Assembly: GCA_040004225.1 (NCBI GenBank)
Contig: JBDUBI010000125.1
Span: 1 to 12,019 of the forward strand
Source: JALYUA01 sp040004225
Lineage (GTDB): Bacteria; Acidobacteriota; Thermoanaerobaculia; UBA5066; Gp7-AA6
Length of the DNA stretch: 12,019 nt
Reading direction: 5' to 3'
Under the pieces are notes generated by a model. The model ran no database searches and was not told where the DNA came from. It saw nothing but the letters and a program-made list of their open reading frames with translations. Each line of letters begins with the position of its first letter. Position 1 is the stretch's first letter. The position numbers were made by a program, and so were the translations under genes. Below are positions 6,316 to 12,019 of the stretch, in pieces.

Positions 6316-7230
6316 ATGAAATTCGTCGTTCTGGGCGCGGGCGCCATTGGAAGCTATTTCGGCGCCTGCCTCTCCCGCTCCGGCCACGAGGTTCACTTCC
6401 TCGCGCGCGGGGATCACGGCGAGGCGATCCGGTCCGCCGGGATCCGCATTCGGGAGCCGGAGGGCAACTGGACGATGCGTGTCCCGGCGACCGCCCGGCC
6501 GGACGACCTGCCGCCCGCAGATTTCGCGATCCTCGCCGTGAAGAGCTATTCGCTGGCCGAAATCGCCCCGGTCGCTCGGCGGGTCGCGGAGCAGGGGGCG
6601 GTCCTCATGCCTCTTTTGAACGGCGTCGAAGCGTTCGAGTCTCTCGTCGGGCAGGGAGTCCCGGCGGCTGCGGTGCTTCCCGGCCTGGCCGTCATCAGCG
6701 TCGAACGGACCGCGCCGGGCGAGGTGACCCGGAAGAGCGCCTTCCGTTCGGTGGTCGCAGGAGAGCACGCCGGCGGCCCGTCCGCGCGCGCCGAGCGGGT
6801 CGTCGCCGCCCTGTCCGCGACCGGATGCGAAGCGCGGGTCTCAGACGACATCGGCGTCGACCTCTGGAGGAAATTCCTCTTTCTGGCTTCGATGGCAGGC
6901 GCGTGCGGCCTCGGACGGGCGTCGATCGGGCCCGTGAGGACTGCCCCGCTGGGCCGCCGACTTCTCGAGAGGGCCATCGCGGAGATCGCCACGGTCGGGC
7001 GCGCTCGAGGCGTGGCGATCCCCGCCGGCGAAGAGGATCGGGTTCTCGAAAGAATCGGCGCGCTTCCCCCGGAAATGAAACCCAGCTTTCTCCTCGACGT
7101 CGAACGCGGCGGCCCGACGGAGCTCGACGTTTTGTCGGCCGCCGTTTCCCGGTACGGCAGGGAGACCGGGGTCGCGACGCCGGTTCACGACACGGTCACG
7201 GCGGCGATCTCCGCCTCGCTTCGGCTCTGA
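6316..7230 (+). CDS. Ketopantoate reductase (ApbA/PanE) family oxidoreductase
   Basis: This 304-residue cytoplasmic NADPH-dependent oxidoreductase has the family's two domains. The Rossmann domain (about 1-170) begins MKFVVLGAGAIGSYFG with the GxGxxG dinucleotide motif at 7-12; LAVKSY (73-78) supplies Lys76, and NGVE supplies Asn102. The helical C-terminal domain contains W-R-K186-F, matching the catalytic lysine, and S257 through T-E269-L-D, matching Ser244 and Glu256 of E. coli PanE. The reference enzyme would reduce 2-dehydropantoate to pantoate for coenzyme A synthesis. However, the two substrate-binding asparagines four and eight residues after the lysine are Leu190 and Ala194 here, so the substrate may differ and I withhold the gene symbol. 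Length is normal. No ribosome binding site is visible before the ATG; the start is set by the strand preceding the GxGxxG motif. No other pantothenate gene is nearby. Confidence 0.87.
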   Translation: MKFVVLGAGAIGSYFGACLSRSGHEVHFLARGDHGEAIRSAGIRIREPEGNWTMRVPATARPDDLPPADFAILAVKSYSLAEIAPVARRVAEQGAVLMPLLNGVEAFESLVGQGVPAAAVLPGLAVISVERTAPGEVTRKSAFRSVVAGEHAGGPSARAERVVAALSATGCEARVSDDIGVDLWRKFLFLASMAGACGLGRASIGPVRTAPLGRRLLERAIAEIATVGRARGVAIPAGEEDRVLERIGALPPEMKPSFLLDVERGGPTELDVLSAAVSRYGRETGVATPVHDTVTAAISASLRL

Positions 7231-7324
7231 TCCGCTTTCGACAGATCCTTCGCGCCGTGCGCGCCGTAACCTTCTTTGCGGGCCGGAATCAAATCTGCGT
7301 CTTCCGAGTTGTGTCTGTCGTCAC

Positions 7325-7331
7325 AGGAGGT
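7325..7331 (+). promoter_or_regulatory. Consensus ribosome binding site that selects a TTG start
   Basis: AGGAGGT is a full Shine-Dalgarno consensus, 5 bases before TTG 7337. It decides the msrA start: there is no ATG or GTG placed as well, and the TTG begins a proper signal peptide. The 12-base stretch ACAGGAGGTCAC (7323-7334) recurs exactly at 7937-7948 before msrB. Confidence 0.85.
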
Positions 7332-7336
7332 CACCC

Positions 7337-7954
7337 TTGCGGATTCGTCTCTTCGTCTCACTGGCGCTGGCGGGATGTCTGTTCGCGGCGGTTCTCCCGG
7401 CGGCGGCCGGGCCCGGGCCCGCAAAAGCCGTCTTCGCCGGCGGATGCTTCTGGTGCGAGGAAACCGCCTTCGAAGGCGTCCCGGGCGTTCTTTCCGTCAC
7501 CTCCGGATACACGGGCGGACAGAAAAAGAATCCGACCTACGAGGAGGTCTCCTCGGGCGGCACCGGGCACGCCGAGTCTGTCGAGGTCGCTTACGACCCC
7601 GCCAGGATCAGTTACGAGAAACTGCTCGAGATTTTCTGGCACAACGTCGACCCTCTGCAGGCGAACGCGCAGTTCTGCGATCACGGTTCCCAGTACCGCT
7701 CCGCGATCTTCTACGCGGACGAAGCGCAACACCACGCGGCGGAGGAGTCAAAGCGCAAGCTCGAGGAGGAGCCGCGTTTTAAGGGAAAGATCGTCACGCA
7801 GATCGTCGCCGCCTCGACGTTTTATCCCGCCGAGGAGTACCACCAGGATTTCTATAAGAAGAGCCCGGTGCGGTACCACCAGTACCGCGAGGGATGCGGC
7901 CGGGATGCCCGGTTGAAACAACTCTGGGGAGACCCGACAGGAGGTCACAAATGA
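7337..7954 (+). CDS. msrA: Exported peptide methionine-S-sulfoxide reductase MsrA
   Basis: MsrA reduces the S epimer of methionine sulfoxide in proteins. This 205-residue copy carries the active-site motif G36-C37-F-W-C40 with E42 at the usual +5 position, then SGYTGG (56-61), GHAESVEVAYDP (77-88) and Cys114. The C-terminal GCGRDARLKQLWG segment supplies Cys187, a plausible resolving cysteine. Residues 1-24 are MRIR plus a hydrophobic run ending in AAAG, so the enzyme is exported. LAGC at 11-14 also fits a lipobox, but the hydrophobic run continues past Cys14, so type I cleavage near residue 24 looks more likely. The start is TTG with a perfect ribosome binding site. The stop overlaps the msrB start as ATGA (7951-7954), showing translational coupling. 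No thioredoxin-like or CcdA-type reductant gene is in the window. Confidence 0.96.
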   Translation: MRIRLFVSLALAGCLFAAVLPAAAGPGPAKAVFAGGCFWCEETAFEGVPGVLSVTSGYTGGQKKNPTYEEVSSGGTGHAESVEVAYDPARISYEKLLEIFWHNVDPLQANAQFCDHGSQYRSAIFYADEAQHHAAEESKRKLEEEPRFKGKIVTQIVAASTFYPAEEYHQDFYKKSPVRYHQYREGCGRDARLKQLWGDPTGGHK

Positions 7955-8523
7955 GTCACGCAGGAATCCTCGCGGCGGCAGCCGCACTCGCTATCGCCAT
8001 GGTGCGGCCCGCGCAGGGGCAGCAGCCGCCCCCGGGCGGCAAAGGGTGGACCGGAAGTTTTCAGAAACCGTCCGACTCGGAGTTGAAGCAGCACCTCACT
8101 CCCATTCAGTACCAGGTGACACAGCACGAGGGAACGGAGCGGCCGTTCGCCAACGAGTATGCGGACAACCACCAGGCCGGGATTTACGTGGACGTCGTCT
8201 CCGGCGAGCCCCTCTTCTCTTCTCTCGATAAGTTCGAATCCGGCACCGGCTGGCCGAGCTTCACGAAGCCGCTCGAGAAGGGCAACGTGAAGGTCAAGAC
8301 GGATTACAAGCTCGGACTTCCCCGGACCGAGGTCCGCTCCGCTCACGCGGATTCCCACCTCGGGCACGTGTTCGACGACGGACCCGCGCCGACACGTCAG
8401 CGCTACTGCATGAATTCCGCCGCGATGCGATTCATCCCGGCGGAGCACCTCACGCAGGAAGGCTACCCGCAGTATGCGGCGCTCTTCGACAAGTCGGCGG
8501 ACAAGGCCTCGCACCGCAAGTAG
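7951..8523 (+). CDS. msrB: Exported peptide methionine-R-sulfoxide reductase MsrB
   Basis: MsrB reduces the R epimer of methionine sulfoxide and so complements MsrA. This 190-residue protein has a signal peptide (about 1-23: MSHAGILAAAAALAIAMVRPAQG) and the MsrB domain at about 41-165. Visible motifs are LTPIQYQVTQHEGTERPF, GEPLFSSLDKFESGTGWPSF, HLGHVFDDGP and the catalytic RYCMNSAAMRF with Cys153. Both zinc-binding CxxC pairs are absent, as in one common MsrB subtype. The usual resolving cysteine in SGCGWPSF is Thr99 here, so Cys153 is the only cysteine in the protein and its sulfenic acid must be resolved by an outside thiol. AGGAGGT (7939-7945) lies 5 bases before ATG 7951. The ATGA overlap with msrA gives a coupled two-gene operon, followed by a hairpin terminator. 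Confidence 0.96.
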   Translation: MSHAGILAAAAALAIAMVRPAQGQQPPPGGKGWTGSFQKPSDSELKQHLTPIQYQVTQHEGTERPFANEYADNHQAGIYVDVVSGEPLFSSLDKFESGTGWPSFTKPLEKGNVKVKTDYKLGLPRTEVRSAHADSHLGHVFDDGPAPTRQRYCMNSAAMRFIPAEHLTQEGYPQYAALFDKSADKASHRK

Positions 8524-8532
8524 GATTTCAAT

Positions 8533-8700
8533 TCAGCAGGAGGGCTGGCGGCCTGAGGTGGCCCGCCAGCCGCCCAGCTTTTCCAGCTGCTCGACCGCGT
8601 ACCGGTATCCGATCCGCTCGGCTCTCTCGAGTGCCGAAAATTCGAGCAGGTCTAAGGCCGACGGATAGGACTCGAGATATAGATCCGCTTTGGGAGGGAC
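8533..8700 (-). pseudogene. Possible 3' remnant of a minus-strand gene
   Basis: The minus-strand frame here reads KADLYLESYPS, then LDLLEFSALERAERIGYRYA, then VEQLEKLGGW, and looks like genuine helical protein, unlike the Arg/Pro-rich text around it. The pattern (a short beta strand, then an LLEFSAL-x-RAERIGYRYA helix at the very C-terminus) recalls the end of patatin-like phospholipases, but the match is from memory and weak. Upstream on the minus strand the same frame becomes low-quality, and I find no start codon with a ribosome binding site or any N-terminal lipase motif (GxSxG). The msrB terminator overlaps its last codons. It may be a decayed gene fragment or a chance open frame. Confidence 0.3.
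8543..8583 (+). terminator. Rho-independent-type terminator after msrB
   Basis: A perfect 9-bp stem (GGCTGGCGG at 8543-8551, CCGCCAGCC at 8563-8571) with an 11-base loop is followed within 8 bases by a short T-run (8579-8582). It begins 19 bases after the msrB stop codon, so it probably ends the msrAB transcript. Confidence 0.65.
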
Positions 8701-9107
8701 CTCCCGTCCCCCGCCTCGCGGCCGAGGATCCCCGCACGCGAAGATCGACAAAATCGTTGAAATCTGAAGCCCCGGGCGCCCGCCTCGAAACCGGCCTCGC
8801 AGGATTTCCGATGAGCTCGTCGCCCGTGTCGCCCGCGCGGGGTCGCCTCTCCGCGGTCGAGTCCCTAGAACAGAGGGCACGCCGCCAGCAGCGGGTCTAC
8901 TCCGGGGTGAAGGGATCGCCCACCCGGCCCGCGCCCGGAAATACGCGTCCGCCGGAAGGATCGACGCCGGCCCGGCGATTCGATCCGAACCCCTGCGACG
9001 TCGATCGGCTCGATGGCTTTGTGGCCGAGCCTCTCGACCCAAGTCGGCTGCGGGTCGGGTCATGCGACGTCGAGCGATGGTCCGCGGATCATCGCAGGCC
9101 TCCGCAA

Positions 9108-9128
9108 GCCGGGGATTTCAGCCCCGGC
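9108..9128. other. Perfect 7-bp hairpin in the gene-poor stretch
   Basis: GCCGGGG (9108-9114) and CCCCGGC (9122-9128) enclose the 7-base loop ATTTCAG. No T-run follows on either strand. It lies about 26 bases before the promoter-like site at 9154. Function is unknown. Confidence 0.4.
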
Positions 9129-9153
9129 CGTTCGATCGTCCGATCGACGTTGC

Positions 9154-9182
9154 CTGACAGGGCGCGCCCGGAAGGCGATAAA
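9154..9182 (+). promoter_or_regulatory. Sigma-70-like promoter candidate for the 29-residue gene
   Basis: CTGACA (9154-9159, five of six to the -35 consensus) is separated by 17 bases from GATAAA (9177-9182, four of six to the -10 consensus). The optimal spacing in otherwise GC-rich DNA stands out. Transcription would begin near 9190, leaving a leader of about 105 bases before ATG 9295. Confidence 0.4.
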
Positions 9183-9294
9183 CTGCACTTCAAACACCTC
9201 CACCGACCCCTGAGCGACAAGGCCGGATTCGACGCGGGCTGAACGTTTCGAGCGGGCGGCCGAAGTGGCCGTGCTGCAACACAAAGGAGCGGCC

Positions 9295-9384
9295 ATGGAC
9301 AACACGACATTGCTCATCGTCATCATCGTCCTCGTGGTTCTCTTCGGCGGCGGCGGATACTGGTATCGCGGGCGGCGCAGGTAA
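9295..9384 (+). CDS. 29-residue single-span membrane protein
   Basis: The encoded peptide has a short polar start (MDNTT), one strongly hydrophobic segment of Leu, Ile and Val (residues 6-17), a GGGG turn (18-21) and a basic aromatic tail (YWYRGRRR). The positive tail predicts that the C-terminus faces the cytoplasm, although so short a helix might also lie in the membrane plane. AAAGGAG at 9283-9289 sits 5 bases before the ATG, a strong, well-spaced ribosome binding site. A promoter-like site lies upstream and a strong terminator downstream, so it looks like a complete monocistronic gene. Similar tiny proteins ending in GGGG plus aromatic/basic residues are common and usually unnamed in bacterial genomes. 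Function is unknown; membrane-stress roles are typical guesses for this class. Confidence 0.7.
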   Translation: MDNTTLLIVIIVLVVLFGGGGYWYRGRRR

Positions 9385-9441
9385 CAGGCCGCCCAACCGC
9401 GGCAACGCCGCGGCTTCCGGCCCTCTCTTTCCCGAAGGACA

Positions 9442-9483
9442 CAGGGCGCGCGTTTGGCGCGCGCCCTGGTCCGCGTTCTTTTT
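9442..9483 (+). terminator. Strong rho-independent terminator
   Basis: A perfect 11-bp stem (CAGGGCGCGCG at 9442-9452, its complement at 9458-9468) with a TTTGG loop is followed by a T-rich tract (TTCTTTTT, 9476-9483). A second hairpin, CCGCGGC-AAC-GCCGCGG at 9397-9413, lies between it and the 29-residue gene's stop. It is oriented for plus-strand transcripts. The convergent OmpA-family gene ends only 13 bases beyond, and the stem may also serve it, though no good T-run follows on that strand. Confidence 0.8.
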
Positions 9484-9495
9484 CCCCCGCCCGAT

Positions 9496-11220
9496 TCAGG
9501 ACGCCGGCGCCGCGACCACGCCTTCCGCCAGGATGACCTCGACGCGCCGGTTGCGCGCCCTCCCCGCCGGGGTCTTGTTCGACGCGACCGGGTGCTGGGA
9601 GCCGTAGCCCTCCGTCACGATGCGCGAGCTCCCGATGCCCTGCTTCTGCAGGAACGCCGAGACGGACGCCGCGCGGCTTCTCGAGAGCTTCTGATTGGTG
9701 GCTTCGGTACCGGTCGAATCCGTATATCCCTCGACGCGCAGGTTCATGTCGGGAAAAACGGAGAGCACCCCGGCCATCTTCGCGAGTCCGACCTGAGCCG
9801 ACGTTTTCAGAGTGGACCGCCCGGTCTCGAACAGGATTCCGGGGAGGCTCACGACGATTCCGCGGGCGGTCGTGCGCGTCGTCGCCACGCCCGAAAGGGC
9901 GCCGGAGAGGCGCTGCTGGAGGGCGTCCCGGTCCTTCTGGACGCGGTCGCGGTCCGCGGCGAGAGACTCTTTTTCCGCGGAGAGCTGAGTCTTGTCCGCG
10001 GACAGCTGGTTTTTCTGCCGCTCCAGCGCGGCCGCCTGTTCCGCCGCCTCGGCCCGGGCCCGCTCCGCGGCATTCTTCTGCTCTTCTAAAGCCGCCGCCT
10101 GCTGCGCCGCCTGCGCCTGCGCTCTCTCGGCCGACCGCTTCTCGTCCTCGGCCTGCCGCCGGAGCTCCTCGGACCGTCGGGAGGATTCCTCGGAGCGGCG
10201 GGACGCCTCTTCCGCTTGGCGGCGGGCCTCGTCCGACGCCAGGGTGGTCCGTTCCGCCTCCTGCTTTTCGCGAGCGAGACGCTCTGCCGTCGCCTCCGAC
10301 TCCGACTGCGCGCGCGCGGCGGAATCCCTCTGCATTTCGGCCTGGCGCCTGGCGACTTCCGCCTCGGCCGCCGATCTTTCCGCCCGCGCGGCCTGCCGGC
10401 CGAGCGCATCGAGCTCCGCGCGGCGGCCCGCCGCGATCTCCGCCTCCTCCCGCTCCGCCACCGCTTTCCACATCGCCCGCGCGGCCGTGGTCACGAGACT
10501 GACGGTGCGGCGCGAATAGTCGGCCACCACCCGGCTGCTCCCGCCCGAGTTGGACGTATTGGCGGCCTGCGCGAGGGTCGTCCTCGCTTCCTCCATGGAG
10601 CGGGCGTCGTAGCTCGCGATGCCGGCCCGCTCGGCGGTCTGATAGATCCGGCGCGCCTGATAGAGCTCCAGCGGCTCCTTTTCGTGGTACCGAAGCGTCC
10701 CGACCGACTCGACGTCCCGCAGGACCGCCGGCCGAAACGTGGAGAAGGCAAATGCGGAGTTCTTCGCGTACTTCGATTTCACAGGCCCCGAAACGAAGAC
10801 GACGAGGTCCGAGGGACGGGACATCCCAGGAATGGGTTCGGCGGTGATCAGGATGGCAAATTCCTTCAGTCCGGTCTGGAACCGGGCCTTCCCGCTCTCC
10901 TCGCGGCCCCACAGCTCGCCTAAATTCTGGGCGCTGCCGTCGCGCGCAACCGCCCAGACGACGTAGCTGTTGATCTGGCCCCCGAACAGGACGGCGGGCG
11001 CCAGGCTGCGAAACTCGAGGTCGATTCTGGTCTGCGGACCCCTGGCTTCGACGTCCCCTTCGAGCGTTGCTCCCACGGGGGCCCGGCGAGTCGCGGTGAA
11101 CGGAACGTCCACGCTCTTGCGCTCCGGAAACTGCACGGTGTTCAACGTCACCTCGAGCGCGAGTACGGACGACGCGAAGGCGAGAAGCAGAAAGAGCGCG
11201 GCCGAAAATCTCTTCGTCAT
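9496..11220 (-). CDS. OmpA-family peptidoglycan-associated protein with long coiled coil
   Basis: This 574-residue envelope protein has four parts. Residues 1-21 are a Sec signal peptide (MTKRFSAALFLLLAFASSVLA). Residues 22-165 are a beta-rich domain I do not recognise, with INSYVVWAVARDGSAQNLGEL and LKEFAILITAEP segments. Residues 165-230 (EKEPLELYQARRIYQTAERAG, then SMEEARTTLAQAA) resemble a DUF4398-type helical hairpin. Residues 245-440 are an Ala/Glu/Arg/Gln coiled coil with internal repeats such as QAAALE(E/R)QKN. Residues 455-565 are an OmpA C-terminal domain: ILFETGRSTL, GYTDSTGTEATNQKLSRSRA, GYGSQHPVASN, RARNRRVEV. Asp501 and Arg516 are the residues expected to grip diaminopimelate in peptidoglycan. 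There is no beta-barrel, so it probably sits in the periplasm as a wall-bound rod. AAGGAG (complement of 11227-11232) lies 6 bases before ATG 11220 and fixes the start, although the frame is open upstream. It is divergent from the GlsB-like gene. Confidence 0.9.
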   Translation of the reverse strand: MTKRFSAALFLLLAFASSVLALEVTLNTVQFPERKSVDVPFTATRRAPVGATLEGDVEARGPQTRIDLEFRSLAPAVLFGGQINSYVVWAVARDGSAQNLGELWGREESGKARFQTGLKEFAILITAEPIPGMSRPSDLVVFVSGPVKSKYAKNSAFAFSTFRPAVLRDVESVGTLRYHEKEPLELYQARRIYQTAERAGIASYDARSMEEARTTLAQAANTSNSGGSSRVVADYSRRTVSLVTTAARAMWKAVAEREEAEIAAGRRAELDALGRQAARAERSAAEAEVARRQAEMQRDSAARAQSESEATAERLAREKQEAERTTLASDEARRQAEEASRRSEESSRRSEELRRQAEDEKRSAERAQAQAAQQAAALEEQKNAAERARAEAAEQAAALERQKNQLSADKTQLSAEKESLAADRDRVQKDRDALQQRLSGALSGVATTRTTARGIVVSLPGILFETGRSTLKTSAQVGLAKMAGVLSVFPDMNLRVEGYTDSTGTEATNQKLSRSRAASVSAFLQKQGIGSSRIVTEGYGSQHPVASNKTPAGRARNRRVEVILAEGVVAAPAS

Positions 11221-11447
11221 GTGAATCTCCTTACGGGAGGATCCCCGGAGTGGCGACCCTCGAACCTGTTTGTCTGCCACTGGACAAGCAAGATGCGCGC
11301 CGGGAGTGCCGGGCCGGCTCCGCCGGGCATCCGAAATTTCTGTCGGTTTCCAGACGCCGCGATCCGATGTAAGCTGCCGGACAAGAGGTTTCGGGTCAAG
11401 CGGCGACCCGCCGCGACGGCCGCTCACGTCCGACGAAAGGAAATCCC

Positions 11448-11717
11448 ATGTCGCTCATCGCGTGGATCATCCTCGGGCTCATCTCGGGCTTCATCGCCAG
11501 TCAGATCGTGAACAGCCGCGGAGAAGGGTTGATCGGCGACATCCTCCTCGGGATCGTCGGGGCGGTCGTCGGCGGGTGGCTCTTCAAGGCGTTCGGACGC
11601 GCCGCTCACGTCCATCCGGTTCCGGGCGTTTCGGGGCTCAATTTCGAGAGCGTGGGGGTCGCGGTCGTCGGCGCGATCGTCTTCCTTCTGCTTTACCACG
11701 CGATCCGGCGGCGGTAA
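11448..11717 (+). CDS. GlsB/YeaQ/YmgE family small stress membrane protein
   Basis: This 89-residue inner-membrane protein belongs to the transglycosylase-associated/GlsB family, glycine-rich proteins linked to general and envelope stress; no enzymatic role is established. It has three hydrophobic segments at about 3-21, 29-47 and 67-84, with the family pattern IIxGLISGxIAS, then GEGLIGDILLGIVGAVVGGWLF. The last segment (SVGVAVVGAIVFLLLYHAI) ends in the basic tail RRR. Between the second and third helices is a 20-residue loop (FGRAAHVHPVPGVSGLNFES) somewhat longer than in compact homologues. The GAAAGGAAA tract at 11435-11443 precedes ATG 11448 at good spacing. It stands alone, divergent from the OmpA-family gene across a 227-bp gap that should hold both promoters; I could not pick out a convincing one. 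Confidence 0.93.
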   Translation: MSLIAWIILGLISGFIASQIVNSRGEGLIGDILLGIVGAVVGGWLFKAFGRAAHVHPVPGVSGLNFESVGVAVVGAIVFLLLYHAIRRR

Positions 11718-12019
11718 GTCGCAGTCGAAACGGTCTGTCTCTTCCGTCGGTCACCGGGCTCTAAAGGGGTGCGGACCGCGCCTTCAGATCCGCTTGGAAT
11801 TCAACTCCTCGAGTCATCGGTCTCTGTCGTCTGCGACCGCGCCCGAACGTGCTCAAAATCAGCGACTCGCGGCGGACAGCTCAAAGACCCTGAGACAACC
11901 CCGGAGCGCCGCGAGGGCATCGCGCGGGTCGGAACGCCACCGAGCCGCGATCCGATGCCAGGGGTCAGCGTCCGCATAACGCCGGTCCACCAATTCTGAG
12001 CACGACCGCGGACCGGACA
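11718..12019. other. No recognisable gene at the right edge
   Basis: I see nothing supported here: no ribosome binding site with a credible frame, no RNA gene and no clear hairpin terminator after the GlsB-like gene. Open frames present are Arg/Ser/Pro-rich with no motif. Confidence 0.6.

Larger units (their letters stand above)
8524..9294. other. Gene-poor stretch between msrB and the 29-residue gene
   Basis: Apart from the msrB terminator, the possible remnant at 8533-8700, a hairpin at 9108-9128 and a promoter-like site at 9154-9182, I see no supported gene in these 771 bases. Open frames exist on both strands, but they are Arg/Pro/Ser-rich, lack ribosome binding sites and show no protein motif. 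The region could hold decayed genes or an unrecognised RNA. Confidence 0.6.

Noticed and set aside
6279..7916. Long plus-strand open frame (545 codons) across the oxidoreductase and msrA genes
   Set aside because: It is out of frame with both recognised genes and reads as Arg-rich low-complexity sequence; a chance result of high GC.
9323..10912. Minus-strand open frame (529 codons) in another frame of the OmpA-family gene
   Set aside because: Gly/Arg-rich shadow of the repetitive coiled-coil coding sequence; no start signal or motif.
11269..11288. TTGTC and GACAA inverted repeat with 8-base spacer between the OmpA-family and GlsB-like genes
   Set aside because: Five-base arms in a 227-bp divergent gap are expected by chance; no second copy seen to support an operator.
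1..12019. CRISPR array, tRNA, rRNA, insertion sequence or phage genes
   Set aside because: Looked for regularly spaced repeats, tRNA-like cloverleaf arms, and transposase or integrase motifs; found none.
1..12019. An undescribed multi-gene defence or biosynthetic system
   Set aside because: Gene units are short, on both strands and belong mostly to familiar single-gene families; no operon of unknown genes exists here to support such a claim.

Overview
The window is GC-rich bacterial DNA (G or C at most third codon positions) from a diderm: there is a lipoprotein, an OmpA-type peptidoglycan-anchored protein, an exported beta-lactamase and two exported methionine sulfoxide reductases. I see no rRNA, tRNA, transposase, phage gene or CRISPR array. 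Gene content and the many unfamiliar intergenic stretches resemble environmental high-GC lineages such as Acidobacteriota or deltaproteobacterial-type phyla. That placement is an inference, because no phylogenetic marker is present.

Layout, left to right. 19-255: a small proline-rich lipoprotein with an 18-residue repeat, followed by a large hairpin. 437-2600: a PER/CfxA-like class A beta-lactamase, then an MFS transporter 19 bp downstream. 2250-3155 (minus): an ECF sigma factor whose open frame runs about 350 bp antisense into the transporter gene. 3397-5361: an amylo-alpha-1,6-glucosidase (glycogen debranching type), divergent from the sigma factor. 5456-6233: an NADPH-dependent FMN reductase coupled to a 63-residue zinc-ribbon protein. 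6316-7230: a ketopantoate-reductase-family oxidoreductase. 7337-8523: an msrA-msrB pair with overlapping stop and start codons and a terminator behind it. 8524-9294: a gene-poor stretch with one possible gene remnant. 9295-9384: a 29-residue single-span membrane protein with its own strong ribosome binding site and a terminator. 9496-11220 (minus): a 574-residue coiled-coil OmpA-family protein. 11448-11717: a GlsB/YeaQ-type small stress membrane protein, divergent from the OmpA gene. 11718-12019: nothing recognisable.

No single pathway ties the genes together. A loose theme is envelope and oxidative stress: exported MsrA/MsrB repair oxidised methionine outside the cytoplasm, the GlsB-like and 29-residue proteins are small membrane proteins of a stress type, the OmpA-like protein anchors to the wall, the beta-lactamase protects wall synthesis, and the ECF sigma factor could regulate some of these. 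That regulatory link is only an inference.

I did not find a convincing undescribed multi-gene system. The best leads are the sigma-factor/transporter antisense overlap (with a TTAG signature suggesting a one-base shift), the single-cysteine exported MsrB in a TTG-initiated msr operon, the SDG-motif PER-like beta-lactamase, the unannotated-size 29-residue protein, and the lineage-specific N-terminal part of the OmpA-like protein.
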